A DNA stretch of 50,840 nt from Clostridia bacterium (GCA_017625505.1 JAGAKV010000052.1:1-50840); one strand, 5' to 3'; shown: positions 24,104 through 33,118, counted from the first letter of the stretch. Program-made: numbers and translations. The notes: a model not told the origin generated them from the letters alone.

Positions 24104-24904
24104 TTAAATAAGGGCGCTATTAAGTAAAATACTTTTCCCAAAACTTTTCTCAAAACCAGAAAAGGAAAGCCCCAGCATCACATCCTTAAAAGATTTTTCT
24201 TCATCAATACAAAGTTCATCCACGGAGAACACTAAAATTTGATTTCCTCCGCCCACACTGTTTATCTTCTCAAAGTGACCATTTTTAAAGGATTTAAAAT
24301 CATAACTTTTTGTAACGGCAGCAATAAAAGAGACGTCATCATAAAGCTTATGAAACACGTCATAAGTAATAAGGATAATCGGTTTTTTAGTTACGCTGTC
24401 ACAAAGCACATTGCCGCTGTCAAGATAGCCTTCTTCTTCCAGCACTTTCTTACCGTCAACAATCTTTAGTTTGTATGTAAACTGCGCAATTTTGTTTGCT
24501 TTTTCAACCGATTTGTGGATAAGCGTGATGACAAGATAGGAAGCAAAAATAACAATGCAGGCTATAAGTAGATGAAAGTCGCCAATCAACCCTCGCATCG
24601 CCTCGTTTATCCCACCAAACAGGCAAGAGGCAAGAAAAACAAGCCCAAAATCACGCAAAAACAAGGAAAAGCGAGCATACTTAAAACAGATGAGAGTCAC
24701 AATGCTCAGCGTAAAGATAAGCAATAAAATTTTCAAAATTATCCCCATGTGGAAAAGTGGATAAATCAGAGAAACCGCGCTGCCAAAGCACGCTGCGAGC
24801 CACTTGAAGCGTGACGCTTTTTTAACAATTTTCTCAGTCACAGCAATCGACAACAAATGTGCCACAAAACTTGTAATAAAGGTATATTCAACAATTATTT
24901 TCAT
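24104..24904 (-). CDS. spoIIGA: Sigma-E processing peptidase SpoIIGA
   Basis: SpoIIGA is the membrane aspartic protease that cleaves pro-SigE when triggered by SpoIIR from the forespore. The N-terminal half (about residues 1-130) has five hydrophobic segments, starting MKIIVEYTFITSFVAHLLSI. The cytosolic half carries the catalytic motif EEGYLDSGNVLCD (Asp in DSGN, about residue 162), then KPIILITYDVF and a C-terminal SVGGGNQILVFSVD. It is 266 residues, slightly shorter than in Bacillus. All three parts of the SpoIIR-SpoIIGA-SigE pathway are in this window. The start is MKII at 24904, matching the family N-terminus; the ribosome site is poor because a -10-like TACAAT lies only six bases upstream. 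Confidence 0.92.
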   Translation of the reverse strand: MKIIVEYTFITSFVAHLLSIAVTEKIVKKASRFKWLAACFGSAVSLIYPLFHMGIILKILLLIFTLSIVTLICFKYARFSLFLRDFGLVFLASCLFGGINEAMRGLIGDFHLLIACIVIFASYLVITLIHKSVEKANKIAQFTYKLKIVDGKKVLEEEGYLDSGNVLCDSVTKKPIILITYDVFHKLYDDVSFIAAVTKSYDFKSFKNGHFEKINSVGGGNQILVFSVDELCIDEEKSFKDVMLGLSFSGFEKSFGKSILLNSALI

Positions 24905-24910
24905 ACCTCA

Positions 24911-24955
24911 ATTGTATCAAAATATCCCCGCCATTCCAACAATCATGCTGTCGCA
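24911..24955 (-). promoter_or_regulatory. Candidate spoIIGA promoter with a 0A-box-like site
   Basis: Minus strand TTGGAA (24939-24934), 17 bp, TACAAT (24916-24911). A TGTCGCA heptamer (24949-24955, plus strand) differs by one base from the Spo0A box TGTCGAA. Such heptamers occur by chance, so this is tentative. Confidence 0.35.
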
Positions 24956-24977
24956 AAACCGCATAAATTGCAATAAA

Positions 24978-25008
24978 AAAAAGAAATAGACTAATCTCTA
25001 TTTCTTAT
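24978..25008 (-). terminator. Terminator after the 217-aa and 35-aa genes
   Basis: AAGAAATAGA / TCTATTTCTT stem; on the minus strand it is followed by a T-rich run. It overlaps the last codons of the 35-aa frame. Confidence 0.75.
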
Positions 25009-25105
25009 CATTTGTTTTTTTATCTATTTCACGGCAGGCGGTCTGTGTCATATTATCAACAAGCGCCAAAACCTTTTCAAGTTGCTGTTTATTTTTCTTA
25101 TTCAT
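24998..25105 (-). CDS. Small coupled ORF (35 aa)
   Basis: The frame MNKKNKQQLEKVLALVDNMT and QTACREIDKKTNDKK begins with an ATG that overlaps the end of the 217-aa gene by 8 bp. It stops inside the terminator stem. The overlap suggests translational coupling. The peptide is basic and helical, with one cysteine. There is no family match from memory; it could be a real small protein or chance. Confidence 0.4.
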   Translation of the reverse strand: MNKKNKQQLEKVLALVDNMTQTACREIDKKTNDKK

Positions 25106-25751
25106 TTGCAATCCCCTCATATTCATCATCAAGCACACTGTCAAGCAAATCTACCGTTTCAGCAAGATTTTGCTGATTTTTTTGATTCTGAGCCGCACGT
25201 TCTCTTTTTTGATTGCATTGAAGAATAAATGCGTCAAGTTTTGCTTTTACTTTCTCAACAGAGTCGACAGTTTTTCCCTCCTTATATGCTGTAAGCTGGC
25301 AATCTTTTAGAAACTTTGCATACATCTTGATGACTCCTTTATGAAATTCTGGGTCAAGAAAATATTTATCTTCAAACATATCGTCAAGGTCAACCGGTCT
25401 GTTTTCATAGCCCTTTTGATATAAACAGCCAATGAAATACCACGCGTCTTTTGATTGTTGATTGCGCTCCTTCATGCTTCTTCCAAAAGCATCTATTAAA
25501 ATTTCTTCGCATTCAAATGTTTTTGCAAGAACATATCCACTTGAGAATACCGCTTTAGTAAAAGGTCCCGACTCTTTGCCTTCAAAGTTTACAACCATAA
25601 AACATGTTACGCCATTAACAGTTTTGCAAGGAATAATTTGCATACCATCTTTTCTTTTTTCTGCAATCTCATCCGTATTTTTTACCAGTCCGTTTGTGCC
25701 CTGCCCTTTAAGTGCATTAAAAACCTGTTTATCATCATAAATAAATTCCAT
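25098..25751 (-). CDS. Hypothetical protein (217 aa) between ftsZ and spoIIGA
   Basis: A soluble protein without export signal. The N-terminal half (residues 1-95) looks like an alpha/beta domain with repeated hydrophobic strands (GVTCFMVVNFEGKESGPFTK). It is followed by a helical region (KDAWYFIGCLYQKGYENRPV). The C-terminal ~60 residues are Gln/Asn/Lys-rich and then acidic (LAETVDLLDSVLDDEYEG). I do not recognise the family. In Bacillus this position holds the protease gene bpr or nothing, so this is an accessory gene. It is flanked by terminators on both sides and so forms its own unit with the 35-aa frame. Confidence 0.75.
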   Translation of the reverse strand: MEFIYDDKQVFNALKGQGTNGLVKNTDEIAEKRKDGMQIIPCKTVNGVTCFMVVNFEGKESGPFTKAVFSSGYVLAKTFECEEILIDAFGRSMKERNQQSKDAWYFIGCLYQKGYENRPVDLDDMFEDKYFLDPEFHKGVIKMYAKFLKDCQLTAYKEGKTVDSVEKVKAKLDAFILQCNQKRERAAQNQKNQQNLAETVDLLDSVLDDEYEGIANE

Positions 25752-25810
25752 ATGTTTTCTCCAATATGTTTTTATTATATCATATTTTCTAAAAAAGTCA
25801 ATAAAATGTT

Positions 25811-25838
25811 AAAAAAAGATGCCACATAGCATCTTTTC
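25811..25838. terminator. Terminator of ftsZ
   Basis: AAAAGATGC / GCATCTTTT stem with a 6-nt loop and T-rich flanks on both strands, about 70 bp after ftsZ. Confidence 0.8.
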
Positions 25839-25906
25839 ATTTTATATTCGTAAATAGCAACAAGGCATTTTGCTGATTGAGCTATGCCCAAGCAACCAAA
25901 TGGCCA

Positions 25907-27118
25907 CTATTTTCTGTTGTTTCTAAGCTTTTCAATCCATGGTGGAACAGCAGTGTTTTTCACTTCAACGCGTGAAGAAAGGTCGTTTTTCTTTTCAAAA
26001 GAAACTTCTTGTTTTACAGGAGTAGGAGTTTCTTCTTCCACTTTCTCTGGTTTAGAATAGTTTGAGAAAAGGCTTCTTGCAGAATATTCAGGTTTCTTGT
26101 CTGCCATATTCCCCATAGCCTTAGCCTGAGCAATCTCGTTTGCTTTCTCTTCCTTTCTCTTCTCTTCTTCTGGATTTTTAAAGCCAGTAGCGATAAGAGT
26201 GATTTCAACTTCATCATGCATGTTTTCATCAATGCTTGTACCAAGAATGATGTTGCAGCTTTCGTCAACAACTTCTTGAACAAGGCTTGCCGCTTCGTTT
26301 ACATCATCTTGAGTAAGGTCAACACCGCCCTTGATGTTGATAAGAAGTCCTGTTGCACCCTCAATTGTTGTTTCAAGAAGTGGAGAAGCAACCGCTTGTT
26401 TTACAGCTTCAAGTGCTTTATTGTCGCCAGTGCCATAACCAATACCCATATGAGCAAGTCCACGGTCCTTCATAATTGTTGCAACGTCTGCGAAGTCAAG
26501 GTTGATAAGCCCTGGGAATACGATAAGGTCAGAAATTCCTTGAACGCCTTGTCTAAGCACGTCATCTGCAAACTTAAATGATTCAAGAAGAGGTGTTTTT
26601 GGTGGAACGATTTGAAGAAGTTTCTCGTTTGGAATAACAACAAGAGCATCAACATACTTTCTAAGTCTGTCAAGTCCTTCTTCTGCATTTTTCTTTCTTG
26701 CAATTCCTTCAAAAAGGAAAGGTTTTGTAATAACCGCAATTGTAAGAATTCCAAGTTCTTTTGCAATTTGAGCAATGACTGGTGCAGCACCTGTACCAGT
26801 TCCGCCGCCCATACCTGCAGTAACAAACACAAGGTTTGTGTCTTTAAGCATATCGGTGATTGCTGTTTTGCTTTCTTCAGCCGCCTTTTGTCCGATTTCA
26901 GGTTTCGCACCTGCCCCTCTTCCACCAGTGATTCTCTCCCCGATTTGAAGTCTTGTTGGAGCTTTACTTAAAAGAAGCGCCTGTTGATCGGTGTTGACAG
27001 CGATAAACTCTGCCGAACTTACGCCCGCCTCGATCATACGATTGACAGCATTATTTCCGCCGCCGCCTACTCCAATAACCTTAATTTTAGTTGCAGAAGT
27101 ATTATATTTGTTTTCCAT
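25907..27118 (-). CDS. ftsZ: Cell division protein FtsZ
   Basis: FtsZ is the tubulin-like GTPase that forms the Z-ring. The N-terminal GTPase domain has [18 protein letters not shown] (residues ~11-28), the tubulin signature [15 protein letters not shown] (about residues 104-118) and the T7 loop region [14 protein letters not shown] with the catalytic acidic residues. A variable linker follows ([20 protein letters not shown]). The C-terminal peptide [12 protein letters not shown] is the docking site for FtsA or SepF. It has 403 residues, a normal length. It has its own promoter flanked by two AAACGTTT palindromes and is separated from ftsA by 138 bp. Confidence 0.98.
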   Translation of the reverse strand: MENKYNTSATKIKVIGVGGGGNNAVNRMIEAGVSSAEFIAVNTDQQALLLSKAPTRLQIGERITGGRGAGAKPEIGQKAAEESKTAITDMLKDTNLVFVTAGMGGGTGTGAAPVIAQIAKELGILTIAVITKPFLFEGIARKKNAEEGLDRLRKYVDALVVIPNEKLLQIVPPKTPLLESFKFADDVLRQGVQGISDLIVFPGLINLDFADVATIMKDRGLAHMGIGYGTGDNKALEAVKQAVASPLLETTIEGATGLLINIKGGVDLTQDDVNEAASLVQEVVDESCNIILGTSIDENMHDEVEITLIATGFKNPEEEKRKEEKANEIAQAKAMGNMADKKPEYSARSLFSNYSKPEKVEEETPTPVKQEVSFEKKNDLSSRVEVKNTAVPPWIEKLRNNRK

Positions 27119-27130
27119 ATTTTTCTCCTT

Positions 27131-27185
27131 AAACGTTTACTATTACCCACATTGTAATATATTTGCATTTTTTTTGCAAACGTTT
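27131..27185 (-). promoter_or_regulatory. ftsZ promoter flanked by two AAACGTTT palindromes
   Basis: Minus strand TTGCAA, 17 bp, TACAAT forms a sigma-A promoter within 27150-27180. The 8-bp palindrome AAACGTTT occurs at 27131-27138 and again at 27178-27185, just downstream and upstream of it. A regulator binding pair is inferred. Confidence 0.5.
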
Positions 27186-27256
27186 CAAATAAATTTTTTA
27201 TAAAATGTATAATTTAACAGCAATATTCACATTTTTTGAATATTTATGCAGTTTTG

Positions 27257-28384
27257 CTAGCTATTTTCAAATTCAGACGCCAAAGCAGAATGCACAAGAG
27301 AATAGATTGACGCATGTTCTGGCTTGTCCTTGCCTGGTAGTGGTGGCACGCCATAAGCAATATTTCTGCCTAGGCATTTTGCCAAATAATCTCTTCCACC
27401 TTTAAGTTTTGCAACCCCCGCACCAGTAAGGTAAATTGGAAGATATGCTAGGTGCTGATCGGAATATGTTTGCAGACATTGGTTGATAACTTCAGCCAGT
27501 TCTTCAATACGGTAAGACACAACCTCATTGACGCTTCCAAGCAAAAACCGTTCAACCCTTCCGCCTTGCGTAGGAAGCTCATAAAAATCGCTGGCACCTC
27601 CCTTCACAGAAAGTACAACCTGTCTTTTTAGTTTTTCCGCATCTGCGATGGACAATTCAAAGGCCTCAGAAAGATCGTTTGTAATAAAACCGCCACCGCG
27701 AGAAAATGAGGTGAGTGCAGAAAGCCCATTTCCTTTAACAAGGGCAATGCTTGTTGTGATGTCACCGCAGTCAATCAGAAGAGATAAATCTTCTTTTTTT
27801 TCACTTGGCAACACAAAGTTTGCCTGAGCCAACGGCTCACTTATGTATTCAACATAATTGAATCCCAGTGATGATGCAATATTGTTGAAAAGATCTATAA
27901 AAGCTTTATTTGCATAAACGATTGAAAGGTTTGCGCTGATATTAAGTCCAAAGTCACCAACAGGATCAAGCGTAAGGCCGCCGTCAACATCAAAGGATAT
28001 TGGACTGACCGAGACAACCTCAACCTCGCTGTTTTTTGCTTTTTCGCTTGCCATATAGAAAAGAGATTCAACATCTTGTTTTTTTATTTTTCTCTTCTCT
28101 CCTAGGCTTATAGCGACAGACGCTGGCATAACAGAAGAAAACTCAGCAGGCACTCCAATAAAAACTTTGTTTATCTTTTTAAGATAAGGCTCAAACTCTT
28201 TTAAAACATCTTCAAAGACGTCGCGAAGTTTTTCCTTGCAAAGAAATTCCCCTTCGAAAAAACCATCATAGGTGGTTTCATTATACCCTTTTACTGCAAA
28301 GGTATTATTGATGCCCCTTCCGGCAACCATTGCACGAAGTTTTGAAGAGCCGATATCAAACACAAGAACATATTTTTGTTTCAT
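27257..28384 (-). CDS. ftsA: Cell division protein FtsA, lacking the C-terminal membrane helix
   Basis: FtsA is the actin-like ATPase that tethers FtsZ to the membrane. The ATPase phosphate-1 motif VLVFDIGSSKLRAMVAG is at residues 6-22, the phosphate-2 region LSLLIDCGDITTSIALV at about 198-214, and the adenosine motif YLTGAGVAKLKGG near 318. The family segment GVPPLPGKDKPEHASIYSLV is present, but the protein stops at residue 375 with SALASEFENS. The usual linker and amphipathic membrane-targeting helix (about 40-60 further residues) are missing. No frame downstream of the stop codes for it. Membrane attachment may rely on SepF or another partner (inference). Confidence 0.95.
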   Translation of the reverse strand: MKQKYVLVFDIGSSKLRAMVAGRGINNTFAVKGYNETTYDGFFEGEFLCKEKLRDVFEDVLKEFEPYLKKINKVFIGVPAEFSSVMPASVAISLGEKRKIKKQDVESLFYMASEKAKNSEVEVVSVSPISFDVDGGLTLDPVGDFGLNISANLSIVYANKAFIDLFNNIASSLGFNYVEYISEPLAQANFVLPSEKKEDLSLLIDCGDITTSIALVKGNGLSALTSFSRGGGFITNDLSEAFELSIADAEKLKRQVVLSVKGGASDFYELPTQGGRVERFLLGSVNEVVSYRIEELAEVINQCLQTYSDQHLAYLPIYLTGAGVAKLKGGRDYLAKCLGRNIAYGVPPLPGKDKPEHASIYSLVHSALASEFENS

Positions 28385-28434
28385 AATTTACCCTCTACTT
28401 ATATTTTTATTTTAATAAAATTTGACGATGTTTG

Positions 28435-29310
28435 TCAAACACTCTGGGCAACAAATATTTTAAAATAACAATTTTCTTGATCTAATTTCAAATTTCCACC
28501 CTGCGTATAATAATTGTTGATGTAAATCTCGCAGCTTTTAAGGTTTTCAAGTGTAAGTGGGGCTAGGCTGCCATCTTCTTGCAAACTGTCTTTGTCCGCC
28601 ATATCAAAAAGCGAAGAGTAAACTTCCATCATAAGATGAGTCTTATATGAAAGTGCCACCATATAGTTTGCAATAGTCACAGTTTGTCCACTGTGCAATT
28701 TAAGTTTCAGCGTGTCAACCTTTTGTTGCAATCCCTCATCAAACTCTTTTGTTATGTCAATCTGCTTAATCAAGGACTTTTGCGCTGCCAACGTACGATT
28801 GTTTGCAAAAAGTGATTGATATAACTTCGGATTTGTAAATTGCGTGATATACTGACCAACCTTTAAATTTTTTACTTCCGCATCGGCTGTAAGCAGCATA
28901 GCGTTTGATTGATCGCTTTCGAAAATTTCGACTACCCTCAGCACTCGAAGCTCTTCATCGCAAATATAGAAATTATCTTCGCCCTTCACAGCATACACTT
29001 CTTCTCGCTCCGCAAGGTGCACAACCAGCTTTGAAGGAAAAACGCTTTCAATGTTGATTACATTTATATACGCAAATTCGCTTTCAATGTTTTCAGCGTA
29101 AGCCGCTTTGTTTCGAAAGAAAATAGTTCCGCCCTCTTTAATGCCGCTTGCCTCAATAATCTCCTCATCGGTTGCGGTTATATTTGTCTTGCTTGTCCTA
29201 AAGTCAAGTTCCACTTCCTTGACCGAAAAAAAGGTAAATGATAATAAGACGCAAAGTCCTATTATCACCACCAACGAACTAACCCATGCAATTACCTTCT
29301 TTTTTTTCAC
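28435..29310 (-). CDS. ftsQ: Cell division protein FtsQ/DivIB
   Basis: A bitopic protein of the divisome. A short Lys-rich cytosolic N-terminus is followed by a transmembrane segment (VIAWVSSLVVIIGLCVLLSF) at about residues 6-26. A POTRA domain follows (VKEVELDFRTSKTNITATDE, then EEIIEASGIKEGGTIFF). The FtsQ domain is recognisable from FPSKLVVHLAEREEVYAV. The 291 residues match the family. The start overlaps the end of murA by 32 bp, indicating coupling. It lies upstream of ftsA in the usual order murA-ftsQ-ftsA-ftsZ. Confidence 0.93.
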   Translation of the reverse strand: MKKKKVIAWVSSLVVIIGLCVLLSFTFFSVKEVELDFRTSKTNITATDEEIIEASGIKEGGTIFFRNKAAYAENIESEFAYINVINIESVFPSKLVVHLAEREEVYAVKGEDNFYICDEELRVLRVVEIFESDQSNAMLLTADAEVKNLKVGQYITQFTNPKLYQSLFANNRTLAAQKSLIKQIDITKEFDEGLQQKVDTLKLKLHSGQTVTIANYMVALSYKTHLMMEVYSSLFDMADKDSLQEDGSLAPLTLENLKSCEIYINNYYTQGGNLKLDQENCYFKIFVAQSV

Positions 29311-30562
29311 TTTTCACCCTTTTCACAATTCCGCCCAGTGCGGAAAATTTATCTTCTAATTTATAGTATCCCCGATCGATATAATGAATATTGTCAACTG
29401 TTGTATAGCCTTCGCTAACAAGCCCTGCAAGCACCAGCGCAGCACCACCTCGAAGATCGGTTGCGCTCACCTGCGCGCCAAAAAGTTTCTCTTTGCCTTT
29501 GGCTATTATAATGCCATTTTTTGAAATAAGCTCGCCTCCAAGTTTTTTAAGTCCACAAATGTGCTTATTTCTCGCCTCAAAAACATTCTCAATAATCAGA
29601 CTATACCCCTCACATACACAAGCAAGAGCTGTCATTTGCGATTGCAAATCTGTTGGAAAAGCGGGATATACCCCCGTCTCAATTTCGCCAAAGCTTTTAA
29701 GTTTTTGTTTTCTTGACAAAATTATTGTATCATTTTCACATCGAATTTGGCAAGCAGTTTTCGAAAGTTTAGCAAACAGCTCGCGATTATGTTCTTCTTT
29801 TGCCCCTTTTACCGCAATTTCCCCGCCACACATTGCGCCTGCAATAAGAAATGTGCCTGCTTCAATGCGATCTGGAATAGGTTTGTAAGATATCCCGTGC
29901 AGCTTTTTCCCTCCTTCAATCACAATCACGTCGCTGCCCGCGCCCTTAACATTCCCGCCTGCCTTATTGATAAAGTTTGCCAAATCAACAATTTCCGGTT
30001 CTTTTGCAGCTCCAAAGATTCGGGTTGTGCCTTTTGCCGCGAGTGCAAGCATCACAAGATTTTCTGTCGCACCGACGCTTGCAAAGGACAGAATGATGTC
30101 AACCCCTTCCATTTTTTGCTTACTTGCATAGATATATCCATTTTTTTCAACAACCTTAGCCCCCAATTTTCGTGCTCCCTCAAGGTGCAAATCAATTGGT
30201 CTAAGCCCGATGTCGCAGCCACCCGGATATGCAATCTTAACGCTTCCATTGCGCGCAAGAATTGGCCCCAAACAAAAAATTGACGCCCTCACACATGAGG
30301 CAAGTTCATTTGGCACATCATCAGCCGTCAGCGCCAAGCAGTCAACAACAAGATCTCCCCCTTCCCACCACGTTTTTCCGCCAAGATGTTCTATAATTTT
30401 GCACATTGCCTTAACGTCACTATAGGCAACAGCCTGCTCTAATCTCACCTGCCCCTCAATCAAAATGCAGCAAGCAATCAGCGGCAGCAGCGAGTTTTTT
30501 GCGCTGTCAATTTCGACTTCTCCTTGAAGCCTGTTTCCGCCAATAATAAAAAACTCCTCCAT
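29279..30562 (-). CDS. murA: UDP-N-acetylglucosamine 1-carboxyvinyltransferase MurA
   Basis: MurA catalyses the first committed step of peptidoglycan synthesis, transferring enolpyruvate to UDP-GlcNAc. The catalytic cysteine lies in YPGGCDIGLRPIDLHLEG (about residue 115), so the enzyme should be fosfomycin sensitive. Other family motifs are NSLLPLIACCIL near the N-terminus, PDRIEAGTFLIAGAM, PAFPTDLQSQMTALA and TDLRGGAALVLAGL. It has 427 residues. It overlaps ftsQ by 32 bp. Its promoter region follows the DUF2716 pseudogene. Confidence 0.97.
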   Translation of the reverse strand: MEEFFIIGGNRLQGEVEIDSAKNSLLPLIACCILIEGQVRLEQAVAYSDVKAMCKIIEHLGGKTWWEGGDLVVDCLALTADDVPNELASCVRASIFCLGPILARNGSVKIAYPGGCDIGLRPIDLHLEGARKLGAKVVEKNGYIYASKQKMEGVDIILSFASVGATENLVMLALAAKGTTRIFGAAKEPEIVDLANFINKAGGNVKGAGSDVIVIEGGKKLHGISYKPIPDRIEAGTFLIAGAMCGGEIAVKGAKEEHNRELFAKLSKTACQIRCENDTIILSRKQKLKSFGEIETGVYPAFPTDLQSQMTALACVCEGYSLIIENVFEARNKHICGLKKLGGELISKNGIIIAKGKEKLFGAQVSATDLRGGAALVLAGLVSEGYTTVDNIHYIDRGYYKLEDKFSALGGIVKRVKSEKKEGNCMG

Positions 30563-30696
30563 TTTCCTCCCCCTTATTAAAACAAATATATATGTATATA
30601 TGCTAAAATAATGAAAGAAGTCAAAATCAAGTTTTTCACCAATTCAATCCAATCAATGAAAATTAAAAAGCACTCATATCGAGCGCCTTTTCAAAA

Positions 30697-31213
30697 TTAT
30701 ATTGTTTTTAAATGTAATGCTGCCTTTTGCTTTTCAACCTCATATATCAAGCCTTCTCCAATCACAAACATGCATGCTTCAATTTCCCCAAAGCCAGGGA
30801 CTCCTAAAATCCCTTTTTTCAGATCTGTTGTCAAAAATAAGAAGTAATCACCATTTGGATAATAACACGGGAATCCATCATAAATGCCGTTATCCAAATT
30901 GTCCCCCCCAGCCAGATTGCTCCAAAGTGACATTTTCATTTGGATTAAACACAAAAGCATCATGCTGCCAATCAAGGGCATACATATCAGCATCAATTAT
31001 TTTTTTTAAAATTGCATTAATGTTTTGCTGCCATTTTTCATCACCACAACAACAATCATCAATTTTATACACCTTAAAAGGCAACTCTTTTATTGTGAAT
31101 ATTCTGTTTGATTTTCCTTGCAGAATCAACGACGAATCCGGTTTAAAAGAAAAACTCTTTATTATTTGATTCCATAATACATCATACTCTTGCATATTCT
31201 CGATTTTTTTCAT
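30697..31213 (-). pseudogene. DUF2716 family gene, frameshifted at a poly-G run
   Basis: The first part (MKKIENMQEYDVLWNQIIKS to MYALDWQHDAFVFNPN) and the second part (DNGIYDGFPCYYPNGDYFLF to IGEGLIYEVEKQKAALHL) together form a DUF2716 protein of about 170 residues. The two lie in different frames. The shift occurs at a run of seven G (minus strand; 30903-30909): six G would restore W-G-D-N-L-D in frame. It could be a slippage-prone phase-variable gene, a real pseudogene or a sequencing error. The start at 31213 follows GAGGAG. DUF2716 has no known function. It lies between murA and the lipoprotein gene, as part of accessory DNA in the division cluster. Confidence 0.7.
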
Positions 31214-31327
31214 ACCTACACTCCTCGGCCATTTTTGTAGCACATACTTATATTTTTACTAAAATTTTATGTTGTTTTTACTCATTTGTTCGTATATAAA
31301 ATCACGCGACAGAAGAAAATGTTTTTC

Positions 31328-33118
31328 TTAACTGCTAAGTTCTAAACTATACTCACTTCCGCCAATATATTTGTCAATGGTCACCGTCACAATATTTCCG
31401 TCCATAGCAACAGCTATTTTCAGTCCAAGTTCCGCTTCAACAGCAGCGGCATTGTAGTAGGCGATTCCGCTGGCGTCCTTCCAAATAAACAGCACACTTT
31501 GAGTTCGGTCAAATGTGATTGACCTATATTTCTCATTTGCTTCATCAAGGGTAATAAATTCGCGGGCTTTTTGATGAGCATTTGAGGTCAATTTAATGTA
31601 GTCCTCACTGATCGCGACTTCGATATAAAAATTACCTCCTTCCCGATCATAATCGCCAAACACTGCATTTTGTGGGACAATGCCACCCTCGCTGTCATAC
31701 ACAGCAACTTCGTAAGCGGGGTGACTGAGTGGATATCCTTCAAACTCAATGTCGCCAACAACTAAATAAACAGATTGATGTGACTTTTGTTGCAGAGTGG
31801 TTATCAGTGCACTGCTGTTTTGATGATACAGCCCAATACCATTGCTCATCTCTTCATGAGCATCAAAATCGGCAATATATTCAATCTTGTGTTCCTTCCC
31901 TTCATTAAAACGACAAACCTTTTGCTCAAAAGCCTCACCGTCAAGCAACACTACTTTGTCAAAGAAAAAGTAATCCCGTACAGGCGCAAGAGTGACATCT
32001 TCGTCCAGTCTAACAATTTTCTTTTCTTCTGCGTATAAGCCACATGCATCATAATACTCTTCGGTCAACATAGCAAATCCATCTTGTGCAACTGTCTTTA
32101 AAAAGATTTGCGTTGTCTTAGCTGTATTTAGCCGCATATCGTCTGGCATCAGCATAGTCATTTGCGCGTCAAGATAATATTCAAATTTTCCATTTTCAGG
32201 CAAAACAATATTGTCCTCAACAAGCTGTTTAACCAAACTTGTACAAGCAACATCTTCATCAAATTTGATTGAGCCGTCTACAAAAATTTGCACTGAGGCG
32301 TTCATCGCTTTTATTGGCTTTGATTCTTCTCCGCCTAGATCAATTTTGTTTTGAATTGCATCGTCATGTGCCAACGTGATTATTGTCGCAGACTTGTACT
32401 CTTCCTTGCTTGATTCTCGCCAAGAATTGTTTTGAAAAACAAATGATTTTGACGTGCCCGCATACTCCATTGATATTATTGTATTTTCGTCAAAAACAAC
32501 CCTCTCTTCGGTAAAATAGCTGTATCTCTCCCCGCTTATGCCTTCAATCACTTGATAATCATGGGATGTCTGCAACTTCATTTCATAGCGATCGTCCCCA
32601 AGACTTGTATACGCAATGTTTTGATAAAGCGTATTTACTGAAAATCCTTCTTCTAGCAGTTCTCCCCTAAGCTCGTCAATTTTGCCATTCAACTCTTTAA
32701 CATAATTTTCATAACTCTCATCAACCTCTTCTGTTATGTTGTCCAGTATTTCCTCACGAAAAAGCTTTTCAGTGTAATAGCGGTCAACAATTTGCGCGTC
32801 TTGGTCACTATCAAACAGCCCCAGATCCCCATCTTGATAAAGCTTTGCGACTGTATAATATCTTCCTTCACCGCTTGGCTTAAGCCAAATTCGAGCATAC
32901 TCGCCAGTCACATGATTGTAAGTCGCCAAAAATGACTCCTTGCCACCTTCTTTTTCAATCACACTGATTGAACCGTGATAGCCGCTCATAGCATAATTTG
33001 CGTCCATATAAAGTTGATGCATCTTTTCTTGACTAGGCCCACCACACCCAGCAAACAGCAGTCCGCCACCTAAAGCCAATGCTCCAGCAAGAGCAAAACA
33101 TATCACTCCCTTTTTCAT
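31328..33118 (-). CDS. Large lipoprotein of unknown function (596 aa)
   Basis: The N-terminus MKKGVICFALAGALALGGGL followed by LFAGC is a clear lipoprotein signal; cleavage before the cysteine would give a membrane-anchored, surface-exposed protein. The remainder has no recognised domain. It contains a charged helical region (EEVDESYENYVKELNGKIDE), many beta segments with aromatic residues, and a C-terminus IVTVTIDKYIGGSEYSLELS. I start at 33118, eight codons downstream of an in-frame ATG, because a GGGGG site and the lipobox fit that choice. It lies inside the division cluster near the GNAT cassettes, probably as a recent acquisition. Function unknown. Confidence 0.85.
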   Translation of the reverse strand: MKKGVICFALAGALALGGGLLFAGCGGPSQEKMHQLYMDANYAMSGYHGSISVIEKEGGKESFLATYNHVTGEYARIWLKPSGEGRYYTVAKLYQDGDLGLFDSDQDAQIVDRYYTEKLFREEILDNITEEVDESYENYVKELNGKIDELRGELLEEGFSVNTLYQNIAYTSLGDDRYEMKLQTSHDYQVIEGISGERYSYFTEERVVFDENTIISMEYAGTSKSFVFQNNSWRESSKEEYKSATIITLAHDDAIQNKIDLGGEESKPIKAMNASVQIFVDGSIKFDEDVACTSLVKQLVEDNIVLPENGKFEYYLDAQMTMLMPDDMRLNTAKTTQIFLKTVAQDGFAMLTEEYYDACGLYAEEKKIVRLDEDVTLAPVRDYFFFDKVVLLDGEAFEQKVCRFNEGKEHKIEYIADFDAHEEMSNGIGLYHQNSSALITTLQQKSHQSVYLVVGDIEFEGYPLSHPAYEVAVYDSEGGIVPQNAVFGDYDREGGNFYIEVAISEDYIKLTSNAHQKAREFITLDEANEKYRSITFDRTQSVLFIWKDASGIAYYNAAAVEAELGLKIAVAMDGNIVTVTIDKYIGGSEYSLELSS

